From Devosia sp. RR2S18 (lineage in GTDB: Bacteria > Pseudomonadota > Alphaproteobacteria > Rhizobiales > Devosiaceae), in assembly GCF_030177755.1 (NCBI RefSeq), contig NZ_CP126539.1:1264001-1328000 (forward strand): 64,000 bases of DNA, in the 5' to 3' direction. Position 1 is the first letter of the stretch. Every line of letters begins with the position of its first letter. Positions 1 through 9,276 of the stretch are shown here, piece by piece. The position numbers and the translations under genes were made by a program. The notes beneath the pieces were generated by a model that searched no databases, was not told the origin of the DNA, and saw nothing but the letters and a program-made list of their open reading frames with translations.

Positions 1-22
1 GGCAAAAAAAGGGGACTGAGCC

Positions 23-313
23 ATGTCGTTCTGGAAAAAGCTGTTTGGCGGTGGCGAGCAGGAAACGGCGCCCGCGGGCGACAAGGTTCTTGGCGAGGAA
101 GGTTACAAGGGGTTCCAGATCAAGGCCATCGAGATGAAGGCTGGCAGCGAGCTGCAACTGGCCGGTATCATCGAAAAGGACATCGGCGGTGAACTCAAGA
201 CCTATCGCTTTGTCCGCGCCGATCGGATGAGTTCGCGCGATGACCTCGTCACGCTGGCGCTTGCCAAAGGCCGGCAGATCATCGACGAGCAGGGCGAGCA
301 AATCTTCAGCTAG
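23..313 (+). CDS. HlyU-family small protein
   Basis: This 96-residue protein opens with MSFWKKLFGGG and then has a compact alpha/beta domain. The pattern GYKGFQIKA, then GGELKTYRFVRAD, then ALAKGRQIIDEQG is typical of the HlyU family (named after the Vibrio hemolysin activator). In alphaproteobacteria these are small conserved proteins of uncertain role, and a DNA-binding function cannot be read from the sequence. A purine-rich ribosome site (ggggactgag) precedes the ATG. It is followed by another small same-strand gene about 85 bases on, so the two may be co-transcribed. The family call is fairly secure; the function is not. Confidence 0.8.
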   Translation: MSFWKKLFGGGEQETAPAGDKVLGEEGYKGFQIKAIEMKAGSELQLAGIIEKDIGGELKTYRFVRADRMSSRDDLVTLALAKGRQIIDEQGEQIFS

Positions 314-398
314 CGCCGTCTATCACATCAAAAATTGCGCCGGCTCCGGTGAAGGCTTCCTTCGCCGGATGCTGGCTGCTGCACAGGAGATATCTCAC

Positions 399-620
399 AT
401 GGCCAGAAAACCAACCCCCCGTTCCGAATTCGTCATGTTCGACGTCATCTATGAAGATGGCAGCCAGCGATCGAACCGCAAGGTGGATGCGAGCCTGCTT
501 GGAGGACTGGACGGCGACGAGCCGGCTCGTGCCGCCATCGAGGAGCAGGACCGTGCTATCTCCGAGAAGTCGGGCGTGCCTCCGCTCCAGATCAAGACCA
601 TCAAACGCTCGGCGAAGTAG
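399..620 (+). CDS. small conserved hypothetical protein
   Basis: The gene encodes 73 residues beginning [21 protein letters not shown]. An aggaga ribosome site lies about eight bases before this ATG, so I prefer it to the longer upstream reading, which runs into the preceding gene. The protein is charged and soluble, with no signal peptide or membrane segment and a basic C-terminal tail (IKTIKRSAK). Its 3' end overlaps the convergent monooxygenase gene by 20 bases. I do not recognise a domain, but composition and ribosome site support a real gene. Confidence 0.65.
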   Translation: MARKPTPRSEFVMFDVIYEDGSQRSNRKVDASLLGGLDGDEPARAAIEEQDRAISEKSGVPPLQIKTIKRSAK

Positions 621-1656
621 TCCCGAGCGCCTTATCGATGGCCGGCTTCACCACGGTGCCGTAAAGCTCGATAGCCTTCATGATCTTGTCGTGGGGCAGG
701 GTGCCGACGCTGAGCTGCAGCCCGAACCGGTCATGTTTGAACCATTCGTGCTGCATCAGGATCTTGTCGATGATCTCCTGCGGCGAGCCCATGAAATAGG
801 CGCCCTCTGGGGTCGCGCCGGCGTCGAACTGGGCCTGCGTGGTTGGGGGCCAGCCACGCTCCTTGCCAATGCGGCTCATGGCGTTGCTGTGGGCCGGGAA
901 AGCGATGTCGCGTGCATCCTGGCTATCCGCAGCGATAAAGCCATGCGAACTGATGCCGACCGGCCGCGACCCAGCGCCGTGGCCGACCTTCTCCAACGTC
1001 TCCCGGTAAAAGTTCACCAAGGGTGCGAATTGCCTTGGCTGTCCGCCGATAATGGCAATCATCAGCGGCAGGCCATAATAGGCAGCGCGCGCCACCGAGT
1101 TGGGTGTACCGCCCACCGCGATCCACAGCGGGATGGGCTGCTGAACCGGTTGGGGATAGATGGCCAAACCCGGTATGGGCTTGGTGTGGGCACTGCCGGG
1201 CCAATTGATCTTGCCACCTTCACGGATGTTCAGCAGTAGCTCTAGCTTCTCCTCGAACAGCGCGTCGTAGTCGTTGAGATCGTAGCCAAATAGCGGAAAG
1301 CTCTCGATGAACGAGCCGCGCCCGGCCATGATCTCGGCGCGGCCATTGCTGATGAGATCGATGGTGGCAAACTGTTGCCAGACGCGGACCGGGTCTTCTG
1401 AGCTCAGGACTGTGACCGCGGTGGAGAGGCGGATGGACTTGGTGCGAGCCGCTGCCGCCGCCAGGATGGTGGTGGGTGCACTGGCAATGTAGTCTGGCCG
1501 GTGGTGCTCACCGAGCCCGTAGAAGGCGAGCCCCAGCTGGTCAGCGAGCTCGATCTCCTCGAGCAGGTCACGAACGCGTTCAGCCGGACTTTGCAGCCCG
1601 CCGCCGTTGAGCGGATCGGGCGTGTTCTCTGCAAAGGAATAGAGTCCCAGTTCCAT
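601..1656 (-). CDS. LLM-class flavin-dependent monooxygenase (luciferase-like)
   Basis: About 351 residues with a bacterial-luciferase TIM-barrel pattern: [10 protein letters not shown] at the N-terminus, GLGEHH near residue 50, [17 protein letters not shown], then [18 protein letters not shown]. Members use reduced flavin (FMNH2) and O2 to oxidise small organics; this substrate is unknown. I chose the ATG at 1656 because aaagg lies seven bases upstream and the family normally begins at this point, although the frame is open for 19 more codons. The 3' end overlaps the convergent 73-residue gene. It appears monocistronic. Confidence 0.85.
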   Translation of the reverse strand: MELGLYSFAENTPDPLNGGGLQSPAERVRDLLEEIELADQLGLAFYGLGEHHRPDYIASAPTTILAAAAARTKSIRLSTAVTVLSSEDPVRVWQQFATIDLISNGRAEIMAGRGSFIESFPLFGYDLNDYDALFEEKLELLLNIREGGKINWPGSAHTKPIPGLAIYPQPVQQPIPLWIAVGGTPNSVARAAYYGLPLMIAIIGGQPRQFAPLVNFYRETLEKVGHGAGSRPVGISSHGFIAADSQDARDIAFPAHSNAMSRIGKERGWPPTTQAQFDAGATPEGAYFMGSPQEIIDKILMQHEWFKHDRFGLQLSVGTLPHDKIMKAIELYGTVVKPAIDKALGTTSPSV

Positions 1657-1743
1657 CGGCGAGCCTTTCGATGTTGCGCCAGCCAAACTCGCAAGCGAGA
1701 AGGGCTGGCTCAAGAGCGCACACAGATGTAACCGGCTCCCTCG

Positions 1744-2427
1744 CTAGATGTTATTGGGCGAAGGGGTGTAGGCGAACGGCGCTGGATGTGCGGGCGTTTC
1801 GTCCGGCGCCCGTTCTCCGGCGGCTTTGTGGATTTCTTCCACCAGGCCGCGGTCCAGCCGGAGTTTGCTGGCAAGAGCGTCGAGATAGGCTCGTTCCGCC
1901 GCCGTGTCGGCGGTAATGGCGACTAGCGACGCGGCGTAGATTTCCGCTGCATGTTCGGAAGTGTCGGCGCGTCCGGCGACTGCATTGATATCCAGCGGGC
2001 TCGACAATTCGTCGAACACCCAGGCCTTCTCTTCAGCTGAAAGGCTCATCGTCTCGAGCTTGCCGAAAATCGCTTCCTTCTCATCGGCATCGATGCGGCC
2101 ATCGGCCTTGGCAGCGGCGATCATTGCCCGCACCAGGGATTTGCCAAGCTCTTCCCGTTCGCGCTCGTTGGTGGCTGGTGGGATGAACGCGCCTTCAGAG
2201 GGCTTGGAGCCACTGCCCTGGTTCTGCTGATGGGCCTCCCACGCCTTGTAGGCGAGGCCGCCAAGCGTAGCTAGAGCGCCCATCTTGGCGGCACTGCCAG
2301 CCAGCTTGCCGAGGCCACCCTTGCTGAGCAGCATCCCTGCAGCCAACCCGGCGGCGCCGGACATCGCTGTACGCTGCGTATCTTTGTCGGTCTGAAGGGC
2401 TTTGACGATCTGGTCGATGTTGAACAT
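1744..2427 (-). CDS. TerB-like / DUF533 protein
   Basis: This 227-residue protein has a glycine/alanine-rich hydrophobic stretch (about residues 23-60: GAAGLAAGMLLSKGGLGKL, then GALATLGGLAYKAW). After it comes an all-alpha domain with a TerB-type acidic loop, KADGRIDADEKEAIF, near residues 108-122. This matches the DUF533/YebE group, which shares the tellurite-resistance TerB fold and binds metal through acidic residues. The hydrophobic stretch may associate with membrane. Nothing around it suggests a tellurite operon, so a resistance role should not be assumed. Confidence 0.8.
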   Translation of the reverse strand: MFNIDQIVKALQTDKDTQRTAMSGAAGLAAGMLLSKGGLGKLAGSAAKMGALATLGGLAYKAWEAHQQNQGSGSKPSEGAFIPPATNEREREELGKSLVRAMIAAAKADGRIDADEKEAIFGKLETMSLSAEEKAWVFDELSSPLDINAVAGRADTSEHAAEIYAASLVAITADTAAERAYLDALASKLRLDRGLVEEIHKAAGERAPDETPAHPAPFAYTPSPNNI

Positions 2428-2502
2428 GGGGCTCCCCGAATTTTTCTATTCCTCACATGGGAAGCCAAGAGGGCAGCGCCAAGTGCTGTTGGCAAACATG
2501 AT

Positions 2503-2531
2503 GAGACCCCGGCGGGGGCAGCCGGGGTCTC
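2503..2531 (-). terminator. hairpin terminator downstream of the 2572-2919 gene
   Basis: A perfect 11-bp stem (gagaccccggc paired with gccggggtctc) closes a 7-base loop about 40 bases beyond the stop of the minus-strand membrane-protein gene. The T-tract on the minus side is weak, so this may be a processing or Rho-assisted site. Confidence 0.55.
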
Positions 2532-2571
2532 GCTGATGCTTCAGAGGGAGTGCTGATGCATCGGGAGGATA

Positions 2572-2919
2572 TTACTGAGCGACCGGAGCCACCACTGGTT
2601 CGGTGGGTTCGACGGCGACTACGGCTGCGTCGTCACTGGCTGGCTCGACGGGAACGACAACAGCGTCGACGTCAGTTGCTGGCGCGGCTTCGGTCATCGG
2701 AGCGGCGTCCATGGCGGGAGCCGTTTCTTCGATAACCGGGACGCCACCTGCGACGCCGGTTGCCGGGCCAGAGTTAGCGGAGAACACCAGATAGCCGATG
2801 GCGAGCAAAGCCAACACGACGATGATGCCGACGAACCATCCGGTTCCATTGCTTTCGCGCGTATAGACAGTGCGTTCTGTATCGGTGTTGTAAGCAGTAT
2901 CGCGTTCAGGGGTAGCCAT
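2572..2919 (-). CDS. small single-pass membrane protein with Pro/Ala/Val-rich tail
   Basis: This 115-residue protein has a short polar N-terminus, one clear transmembrane helix (GWFVGIIVVLALLAIGYLVF, about residues 27-46), and a low-complexity acidic tail of Ala, Pro, Val, Glu and Asp. The layout predicts a cytoplasmic N-terminus and a disordered periplasmic tail, or the reverse. The start is fixed by AGAGGA before the ATG. The tail composition resembles that of the neighbouring OmpA-type protein. No family is recognised. Confidence 0.7.
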   Translation of the reverse strand: MATPERDTAYNTDTERTVYTRESNGTGWFVGIIVVLALLAIGYLVFSANSGPATGVAGGVPVIEETAPAMDAAPMTEAAPATDVDAVVVPVEPASDDAAVVAVEPTEPVVAPVAQ

Positions 2920-3090
2920 GATTTAAGTCCTCTGTTTCTACCGTGTTGGCTACAAAACGAGCCTTGTTTTGTTTCGTTCCCACTTTTGTGATCACGTTCG
3001 ATTTGTGAACGGCTGCTGAATGTGGCGAATCCGTGGCGATATACTTGTGCAGTTACTTTACTGACCTATGTGCAGCTGCTCAGAAAGAAA

Positions 3091-3114
3091 GAGGCCGGGC
3101 TTTTGCCCGGCCTC
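3091..3114 (-). terminator. Rho-independent terminator of the OmpA-family gene
   Basis: A perfect 10-bp GC-rich stem (gaggccgggc / gcccggcctc) with a 4-base loop is followed on the minus strand by tttctttct. It lies about 25 bases after the stop codon of the OmpA-family gene. Confidence 0.85.
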
Positions 3115-3139
3115 TCCTCATCACGGGTTGTGGCGCTGA

Positions 3140-5605
3140 TTAGTTGCTCGCCATCGTTACCAAGGGGGTGATCCGGCGGATGGTAACCCGGCGGTTTTCA
3201 CGCTGCGCATCCTCGGTGCGGATCTTGAGGTAACGCTCACCATAACCCTGGGTGGCCAGGTTTTCCGGTGGGACGTCATAGAAGTCGGTGAGGATACGCG
3301 CAACGGTCGCCGCCCGCAGATCGGAAAGCCGCAGGTTGGAGATATCGGAGCCAACCGCGTCCGTGTGACCTTCGATAAGGAAGGTTTCGGCTGGGTTCTG
3401 CTCGAGCACCTCGAGCATGGCGCTCGCAACCTTGGAGAGGGCACCGACCTGATCCCGGCTGATTGTCGCACTACCGGTATCGAAAGTTAGACCACCAACT
3501 TCCAGGCGACGAACGGTATCGCGAATACGCGCGGAACGCTTCACTTCGTCGATGGAGTAGAGACGCTCTACCTGCTCAACAGGAGGCTGACGGAAGAAGG
3601 TCTCGACCTGCTCTTCATTGGCACTCTCGACGTCCAGCACGTACTCGCTGACCGGAATGGTCAGGCGGAGCGGAGGCAGATTAGCGCCCGGATCCCGCCA
3701 TTCGAGCACTTCCTCGTAGTAGCTGTCGTCGAAGTAGGCGAGGACGTATTCCCGACCATCGGGCGTGATACGCGAGCGACGCAGGACGTCGCCATTGCGA
3801 TTGGTCACGGTGACGATCTGCGTGCCATCAGGGCGAGTGATGGTTTCGCGGACGCGGCCATCGTTGAGGCGGTCATAGAAGATCTCGTCTTCTTCCTCAT
3901 TGTAGAAGCGGGACGTGTCCTGACCGAGCGTGTTGACGTAGAGCTGGTCACCAAACTGCACCACCACCTGCGTCAGCGCATCACCGAACAACTGCCGGTT
4001 GTCCTCAAGGGTAACGTTGTTCTGGGTGACATTGTTCTGCTGGCCGATATTGTTGGTGGTGTTGTTCGTCACATTGTTGGTCGTGTTGTTGGTGACATTG
4101 TTCACCACGGTGCTTTCAACGATGGTGACGGTCGAAGGCACTTGTGTCTCGGACGCAATGAAGAGCTGTGCTTCCTCCGGCGCGAGGCGTTCGCCCTGCT
4201 CTTCGGTCACCGGGACCATCGCGTCCTGGGTGACGAACTGGGCCTGGGCGGCCGCATCGCTTTCGGGAGCTGCTGTTGCCTCAGCTGGAGCAGCTTCGGG
4301 TGCGGGCTCAGTCGCGGTCGCAGCTTCTGGTGCGCTGGTCTCCGTGGTTTCAGCAGGTGCTGTTTCCGCATCCTTGGCACTATCGAGCACTGGAGCCACT
4401 TGCTCCTGCTCTACGCCCTCAGGCAGCTGCTCGACGACTTCGGTCGGAGTGGCTTCAGTTTCGGTGGTTGCCGGTTCCGCAGTATCTTCAGCAGGCGCAT
4501 CCTCGGCTGGCGCGGCCGCTTCAGGCGCTGCTTCGGTTGGCGTTGCGGCTGCCGGGTCGGTCAAGTCGACACCGGGCACGTTGGGAAGCTCTAGGCCATA
4601 GAAATCGAGACAGGCCTGAACGTCCGGATAGCCAGCCTCAGCACAAAGTCGGCCGAGTTCGCCATAGGCAGCATCAAGTCGAGCTTCGGCATCGGCGGTG
4701 TCGCCGCCCGCCATCATGTCGGCCAGAGCCGCATTATACGCCTCGACCTGAGCCTCAAGGCCCGCAAGGACCTCCGGATCACCGGCAGCGGTCATCTCGA
4801 CCTCAGCATCGGGCGTGATTGTCGCCTCGGGCTGGTCTGCGGCAGGTACTTCCTCGGTAGATGCAGGTGCTTCCTCGGTGGTGGCAGGTGCCTCTTCCGC
4901 TGTGGCAGGTGTTTCCTCGGTGGTCGTGGGCGCTGCTTCGATGCTCGAAGCGTCCGTTGGCTCCGAAGCAGTCTCTTCAGGTGCAGCTTCCATCGACTGC
5001 GTCTGCTCAGGCTCTTCCATTACAGGATCGGCAACAGGAGCGTCCTGCTCACCAGCCTCGGGCGCCCCGGATGTTGTTTCCGGCTCCGCTTGCGGTGCCA
5101 TCTCTGCTTCGGATGGGGTGACCTCGGTCTCAGCAGTCGGCTGTTCAGAAGCGGGCTCTTCCTCGATTTCGCTCTCGGCAGTGGGCGCTTCTGGTTCTTC
5201 AGCGGCCGGTTCCTCGGTTGCAGCGGGTTCTTCAGCAGAAGGTTCCTCAGCGGAAGCTGCGGCTTCCGGAGCCTGTTCGGCAGGCTCGGCTGCTTCGGCC
5301 GGAGCTGGCTCTTCCACTGCTGCTGGTTCTTCCGTAACTGGAGCGGCTTCTGCTGCCGGGGCAGGCTCGGTGCCCGCCTGCAGCGCTGCTATACACTCCT
5401 CGACGCTGGCGTAACCGGCAACGATGCACTCCTCGGCCAAGGCGGTCCGAGCGCTCTCAAGGGCCGCAGCATCGCCAGCAGCTTCGGCCTCGGTGTAGGC
5501 CAGGAAGGCTACGGTGAGGGTATCTTCCTGCGCGATTGCCGCTGCCGGAGCCAAGGCCAGAAGGCCGATGCTGGTGCCGGTCAGGAGCCAGGTTCTGAAA
5601 CTCAT
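3140..5605 (-). CDS. large OmpA-C domain envelope protein with Ala/Glu/Pro-rich region
   Basis: The predicted product is 821 residues. A signal peptide (MSFRTWLLTGTSIGLLALAP, cleaved after AIA) precedes a short Ala-rich helical part with spaced cysteines (EECIVAGYASVEECIAAL). Several hundred residues of Ala/Glu/Pro/Thr low complexity follow, with a second Cys-containing segment (RLCAEAGYPDVQACLDFYG). Then come an Asn/Thr/Val repeat tract (coding about 4010-4110), a beta-rich segment, and a C-terminal OmpA domain containing FLIEGHTDAVGS and LSDLRAATVARIL, which binds peptidoglycan. The ATG at 5605 has AAGGA upstream and begins a good signal peptide, so the longer frame is rejected. It probably links cell wall and outer membrane. 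Confidence 0.85.
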   Translation of the reverse strand: MSFRTWLLTGTSIGLLALAPAAAIAQEDTLTVAFLAYTEAEAAGDAAALESARTALAEECIVAGYASVEECIAALQAGTEPAPAAEAAPVTEEPAAVEEPAPAEAAEPAEQAPEAAASAEEPSAEEPAATEEPAAEEPEAPTAESEIEEEPASEQPTAETEVTPSEAEMAPQAEPETTSGAPEAGEQDAPVADPVMEEPEQTQSMEAAPEETASEPTDASSIEAAPTTTEETPATAEEAPATTEEAPASTEEVPAADQPEATITPDAEVEMTAAGDPEVLAGLEAQVEAYNAALADMMAGGDTADAEARLDAAYGELGRLCAEAGYPDVQACLDFYGLELPNVPGVDLTDPAAATPTEAAPEAAAPAEDAPAEDTAEPATTETEATPTEVVEQLPEGVEQEQVAPVLDSAKDAETAPAETTETSAPEAATATEPAPEAAPAEATAAPESDAAAQAQFVTQDAMVPVTEEQGERLAPEEAQLFIASETQVPSTVTIVESTVVNNVTNNTTNNVTNNTTNNIGQQNNVTQNNVTLEDNRQLFGDALTQVVVQFGDQLYVNTLGQDTSRFYNEEEDEIFYDRLNDGRVRETITRPDGTQIVTVTNRNGDVLRRSRITPDGREYVLAYFDDSYYEEVLEWRDPGANLPPLRLTIPVSEYVLDVESANEEQVETFFRQPPVEQVERLYSIDEVKRSARIRDTVRRLEVGGLTFDTGSATISRDQVGALSKVASAMLEVLEQNPAETFLIEGHTDAVGSDISNLRLSDLRAATVARILTDFYDVPPENLATQGYGERYLKIRTEDAQRENRRVTIRRITPLVTMASN

Positions 5606-5849
5606 AGTTTTTTCCTTCGTGTCGAATTGGCACTTGAGCCAAGCATCGGCACACCAGCCTGAACGCAAACTGAACGTTTGCAGCAGCCTTATGCGATGCT
5701 GTTTTCCCCGCAAGTGCCGCAACGTCTGGGTTTGCGCGAGGTTCCACCCGCGTCATGCTGGTGCCCAGCGTGGCGGAAATACGGCGAACCGAACGGTTCA
5801 CCAAGGGCGCGGCTAGTGGGCCGGCGAGTTGACGTGCTAGTCCACACGC

Positions 5850-6272
5850 ATGCAGCAAGCACTCGACACCCTCACCATCGAGACACACGGCCAAGGCCTT
5901 GTGGAGTTTACGCGAGCGGTCCGCCGCTTTGTGGATGACAGCGGCATTACGACCGGTCTCTTGACCGTCTATGTCCGGCACACCTCCTGTTCCCTGTTGA
6001 TCCAGGAAAACGCTGACGACGACGTCAAAACCGATCTGCTCGGCTTTTTCAGCCGGCTGGTCCCCGAAGGGTTGGACTGGATCGTCCATACGACGGAGGG
6101 GCCGGACGACATGCCGGCTCACATCAAGTCCGCGCTGACGCAGACCTCGATCGGCATACCCATTGCCGAAGGACGGCCGGTGTTCGGGACCTGGCAGGGG
6201 ATCTATCTCTTCGAGCACCGCCGGCGGCCTCACCGGCGGGAAGTGGTGCTCCATCTCATCGGAGAGGCATGA
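5850..6272 (+). CDS. yjbQ: YjbQ family protein (UPF0047)
   Basis: This 140-residue protein carries both family signatures: VRHTSCSLLIQENAD near residues 42-56, and the C-terminal GTWQGIYLFEHR near residue 114 onward. YjbQ proteins form trimers with a conserved His/Asp metal site; thiamin-phosphate synthase activity has been reported for some members, and the physiological role is unsettled. Length is typical. Its stop overlaps the next start as ATGA, so it is translationally coupled to the permease gene behind it. Confidence 0.9.
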   Translation: MQQALDTLTIETHGQGLVEFTRAVRRFVDDSGITTGLLTVYVRHTSCSLLIQENADDDVKTDLLGFFSRLVPEGLDWIVHTTEGPDDMPAHIKSALTQTSIGIPIAEGRPVFGTWQGIYLFEHRRRPHRREVVLHLIGEA

Positions 6273-7102
6273 TGGCTTGGGCAGAAATGGTCGGCTACTG
6301 GCCCTTCGTGCTCGGCCTGATGGTGACTGGTGTGGCCTCGGGCATCGCCGCGGGGCTCCTGGGCATTGGTGGGGGCGCCATCATCGTCCCGGCACTGTCC
6401 AATGCGCTGCTGCTGATGGGCTATGACGCCGACGTGGTGCAGCACGTGGCGGTCGGCACCTCGCTCGCCATCATCATCCCCACCGGCATCGTGAGTGCGC
6501 GCGCCCATCAGAAGCGCGGCGCACTGGACGGGCGGGCGTTGCGGCTCTGGGTGCCGTTCATCGTCCTCGGGACCTTCGTGGGGGGTCTCATGGCCGGGTT
6601 GTTCTCGGGCGACGTACTGCGCATCGTGTTTGCGGCCATGGCGTTCCTGATTGCAGCAAACATCGTCTTCGGCCTGCAGACCAAAGTCATGGGCCATTTG
6701 AATGGCTCGTCGCTAACGCACCGCCTCTCGGCGCTGGTCGTCGGCTATATCTCTTCACTGATGGGCATTGGTGGGGGATCGCTCACTGTGCCGACTCTGG
6801 TCGCCTTTGGCGCCACGATGCATGCCGCAGTCGGCACCTCGGCGGCGATCGGAGTGGCGATTGCCGTCTCCGGCACGCTCGGCTTCATCATTTCGGGTTG
6901 GGGCGCGAGCGAGCTGCCGCCGCTGAGCCTCGGCTACATCAATCTTGTGGCGCTGGTGCTGGTGGCAGTGCTTGCGGCGGTCTTCGCGCCGTTCGGCGCT
7001 GCGCTCGCCCACCGGCTCGATCAGAAGACGCTGAAATATGTCTTCGCGGCCTTCCTGGTCCTGGTCGGCCTCAACATGCTTTGGCGCGTGCTGGCGGGAT
7101 AA
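6269..7102 (+). CDS. TauE/SafE-family sulfite/anion permease
   Basis: The 277-residue, very hydrophobic protein has about eight membrane helices in two repeats. Each repeat contains the family's glycine signature: LLGIGGGAIIVPAL near residue 30 and LMGIGGGSLTVPTL near residue 168. TauE/SafE proteins export sulfite, sulfonates or related anions; the substrate is not defined here. It overlaps the yjbQ stop by four bases. Length and repeat spacing are normal. Confidence 0.88.
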   Translation: MMAWAEMVGYWPFVLGLMVTGVASGIAAGLLGIGGGAIIVPALSNALLLMGYDADVVQHVAVGTSLAIIIPTGIVSARAHQKRGALDGRALRLWVPFIVLGTFVGGLMAGLFSGDVLRIVFAAMAFLIAANIVFGLQTKVMGHLNGSSLTHRLSALVVGYISSLMGIGGGSLTVPTLVAFGATMHAAVGTSAAIGVAIAVSGTLGFIISGWGASELPPLSLGYINLVALVLVAVLAAVFAPFGAALAHRLDQKTLKYVFAAFLVLVGLNMLWRVLAG

Positions 7103-7206
7103 AGGCGGTGAGGACAAGGTGACTACGGTGAAATGCCCCCACCGCCCGAGCCCCCTCGGGAGGAGGAGGTCGAGTGCTCGGCGGCCATCCGGGACCGCCG
7201 AGAAGG

Positions 7207-7923
7207 CTAGTTGGCTGTGTCAGCCAGATCCCATTCCACGGTCACATTGATCGTGAAGGTCAACTCGCCGGCTTCAACGGGGACCGGGGAGCTCGCGGCC
7301 ATTTCGGCTCGGGCATACATAGGATAGGGCTGCGGCTGATCCTGTCCTTGGGTCTCGGAAATCGAGACGATCTCTTCAAGCGAACTGCCGGCCGCATCGG
7401 CGTAAATTTCGGCCTTGGCGCGGGCATTGTCGAAGGCCGACTTGCGGGCTTCATCAAGCAGTTCGGAAGGATCGGCCACCGAGAAGCTGATACCATTGAT
7501 GGTGTTGGCGCCCACATCGACAGATTTGTCCAAGATAGTGCCGAGGGCCTCAAGGTCGCGGACCGTGACCGTCACGGTGTTGCTGACCTGATAGCCCTCG
7601 ATCTTGGGGGGCTTGGTATAGCCGCTCTCGTCGCGCTCATCGGTATAGACATAGTTCGGGTTCACCGAAAAGCCCGAGGTCTGAATATCCCGAGCTTGGA
7701 TCCCGTCGGCCTTGAGCGTCTCGAGCAGTTCAGTCATCGCCGCCGTATTGGCGTCGAGCGCCTCGCGGGCGGTAGCGCCCTGCGTCGTGACGCCGGAGGT
7801 GATGAAAGCCATATCCGGGGCGGCGGCAACTTCGCCGCGACCTTCGACGGATACGGTCCCCGCGTAAGCGGGTGCGGCGAGGGCGAGAACGGCGAGGGGG
7901 ACAAGGGCAGGGAGGTGACGCAT
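7207..7923 (-). CDS. SIMPL (DUF541) domain periplasmic protein
   Basis: About 238 residues: a signal peptide (MRHLPALVPLAVLALAAPAYA) followed by a SIMPL domain starting VSVEGRGEVAAAPDMAFI. The typical segments TSGFSVNPNYVY, YQVSNTVTVTVRD and DNARAKAEIYADAAG follow. SIMPL proteins (BP26-like in Brucella) form periplasmic or outer-membrane-associated oligomers of uncertain role. The ATG at 7923 is supported by GGAGAG upstream and by the signal peptide. It is monocistronic and divergent from the XylX-like gene. A weak 8-bp hairpin sits at about 7177-7202, just past the stop. Confidence 0.88.
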   Translation of the reverse strand: MRHLPALVPLAVLALAAPAYAGTVSVEGRGEVAAAPDMAFITSGVTTQGATAREALDANTAAMTELLETLKADGIQARDIQTSGFSVNPNYVYTDERDESGYTKPPKIEGYQVSNTVTVTVRDLEALGTILDKSVDVGANTINGISFSVADPSELLDEARKSAFDNARAKAEIYADAAGSSLEEIVSISETQGQDQPQPYPMYARAEMAASSPVPVEAGELTFTINVTVEWDLADTAN

Positions 7924-8104
7924 GAGAACTCTCCAAGTTGAGGGGGGAGCATTCCCCACCTAATGCGTCAGTATTGCGGCGCTGATGAACTGAATTTGAA
8001 CGGGCTTGTGGGCAAACGGTCATGTCCAAAAGTATGACTTATGAGGGTTGCGCCGGGCCCTGCGGGTGCGGTACTCAGACAGGCATCACCCACAAGAGGC
8101 GCTC

Positions 8105-9256
8105 ATGAGCCACAAGCATTTCCCGGACGGCGTCCTGCTCGGCCGTGCTCGTCTAGCGGGGCAGAACCACCCTGCCATTATTACCATTCGTGACGGTCAG
8201 GTACTCGATATCACCGCCAAGGGCATGGCGACCGTGCGGGACATCGCCGAGAGCGCTGACCCGATCGGCTATGTCCGCGCGGCGAGTGGCAAGGATTTGG
8301 GGAGCGCCCAGGCGCTGCTGGACAACAGCCTACCCACCGGCCGTGATGCAGCCAAACCCAGCCTCTTGTCGCCCATCGACTTGCAGGCGGTGAAAGCCTC
8401 GGGCGTCACCTTCGTCGTGTCGCTGCTTGAGCGCGTCATCGAAGAGCAGGCACGTGGCGACAAGGCGCGTGCCGAGGCATTGCGGGTCGAAATTCTCGCC
8501 CTGATCGGCACCGACCTTAGCCAATTGGTACCCGGCTCCGATACGGCCGCCCAGGTCAAGGCGGCGCTGGTGGAGCGAGGCGTGTGGAGCCAATATCTCG
8601 AAGTGGGGATCGGGCCTGACGCGGAGATTTTCACGAAGGGCCAGCCCATGAGTTCGGTGGGTTATGGCGCCGACGTGGGGCTGCACCCGATCTCGAGCTG
8701 GAACAATCCCGAGCCCGAAGTCGCCCTGGTGGTCACCAGCACGGGCAACATCATCGGCGCGACGCTGGGCAACGACGTCAATTTGCGCGATGTGGAGGGC
8801 CGCTCGGCGCTGCTCCTGGGCAAGGCCAAGGACAACAACGCGTCTGCCTCGCTGGGGCCGTTCATTCGCCTCTTCGACGACGAGTTCACGCTCGATACCG
8901 TCAAGCAGGCCGAGATCGCCTTACGGGTGGAAGGCGAGGACGGCTTCGTGCTCGACGGCCATTCGTCCATGAGCCAGATCTCCCGCACCCCGGAATCGCT
9001 GGTTGCCGCGACGATCGGCGAACATCACCAATATCCCGACGGGCTGGTGCTTTATCTCGGCACCATGTTCGCTCCAGTGAAGGATCGCGGCGGCGCCGGC
9101 ATGGGTTTTACCCACAAGATCGGCGACACGGTCTCGATTTCGACCCCCTCGCTGGGGACACTGACCAATCGCGTCGACCTATCCACTCATTGCCCACCCT
9201 GGACCTACGGCGCCAGCCACTTGCTGCGCGACCTCGCCCGGGCGGACCTCCTCTAG
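8105..9256 (+). CDS. FAH-family 2-keto-3-deoxy-D-xylonate dehydratase (XylX-like)
   Basis: This 383-residue protein has an FAH-fold C-terminal half with metal-site features: PEPEVALVV, GNDVNLRDVEGR, and SQISRTPESL. The fold and the longer N-terminal domain match XylX of the Caulobacter Weimberg pathway, which dehydrates 2-keto-3-deoxy-pentonate to 2-oxoglutarate semialdehyde. The gene directly downstream encodes an aldehyde dehydrogenase of the type that oxidises that product, which supports the call. The start at 8105 has aagagg upstream. Pentonate specificity (D-xylo or L-arabino) cannot be told. The earlier pathway enzymes are not in this window. Confidence 0.8.
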   Translation: MSHKHFPDGVLLGRARLAGQNHPAIITIRDGQVLDITAKGMATVRDIAESADPIGYVRAASGKDLGSAQALLDNSLPTGRDAAKPSLLSPIDLQAVKASGVTFVVSLLERVIEEQARGDKARAEALRVEILALIGTDLSQLVPGSDTAAQVKAALVERGVWSQYLEVGIGPDAEIFTKGQPMSSVGYGADVGLHPISSWNNPEPEVALVVTSTGNIIGATLGNDVNLRDVEGRSALLLGKAKDNNASASLGPFIRLFDDEFTLDTVKQAEIALRVEGEDGFVLDGHSSMSQISRTPESLVAATIGEHHQYPDGLVLYLGTMFAPVKDRGGAGMGFTHKIGDTVSISTPSLGTLTNRVDLSTHCPPWTYGASHLLRDLARADLL

Positions 9257-9276
9257 CTTTCTGAAAGGCACAATAA

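Noticed and set aside
1744..2427. Tellurite-resistance operon
   Set aside because: Only one TerB-like protein is present and no other ter genes are near, so a resistance system is not supported.
4009..4110. CRISPR-like short repeats
   Set aside because: The repeats are codons of an Asn/Thr/Val tract inside the OmpA-family gene, without spacers of equal length.
3999..5662. Several plus-strand frames of 150-200 codons opposite the OmpA-family gene
   Set aside because: Their Ser/Ala- or Phe/Gly-rich sequences are reverse images of Ala/Glu/Pro low-complexity codons.
7174..7941. 255-codon plus-strand frame opposite the SIMPL gene
   Set aside because: No ribosome site and no domain; the opposite strand has a signal peptide and a SIMPL domain.
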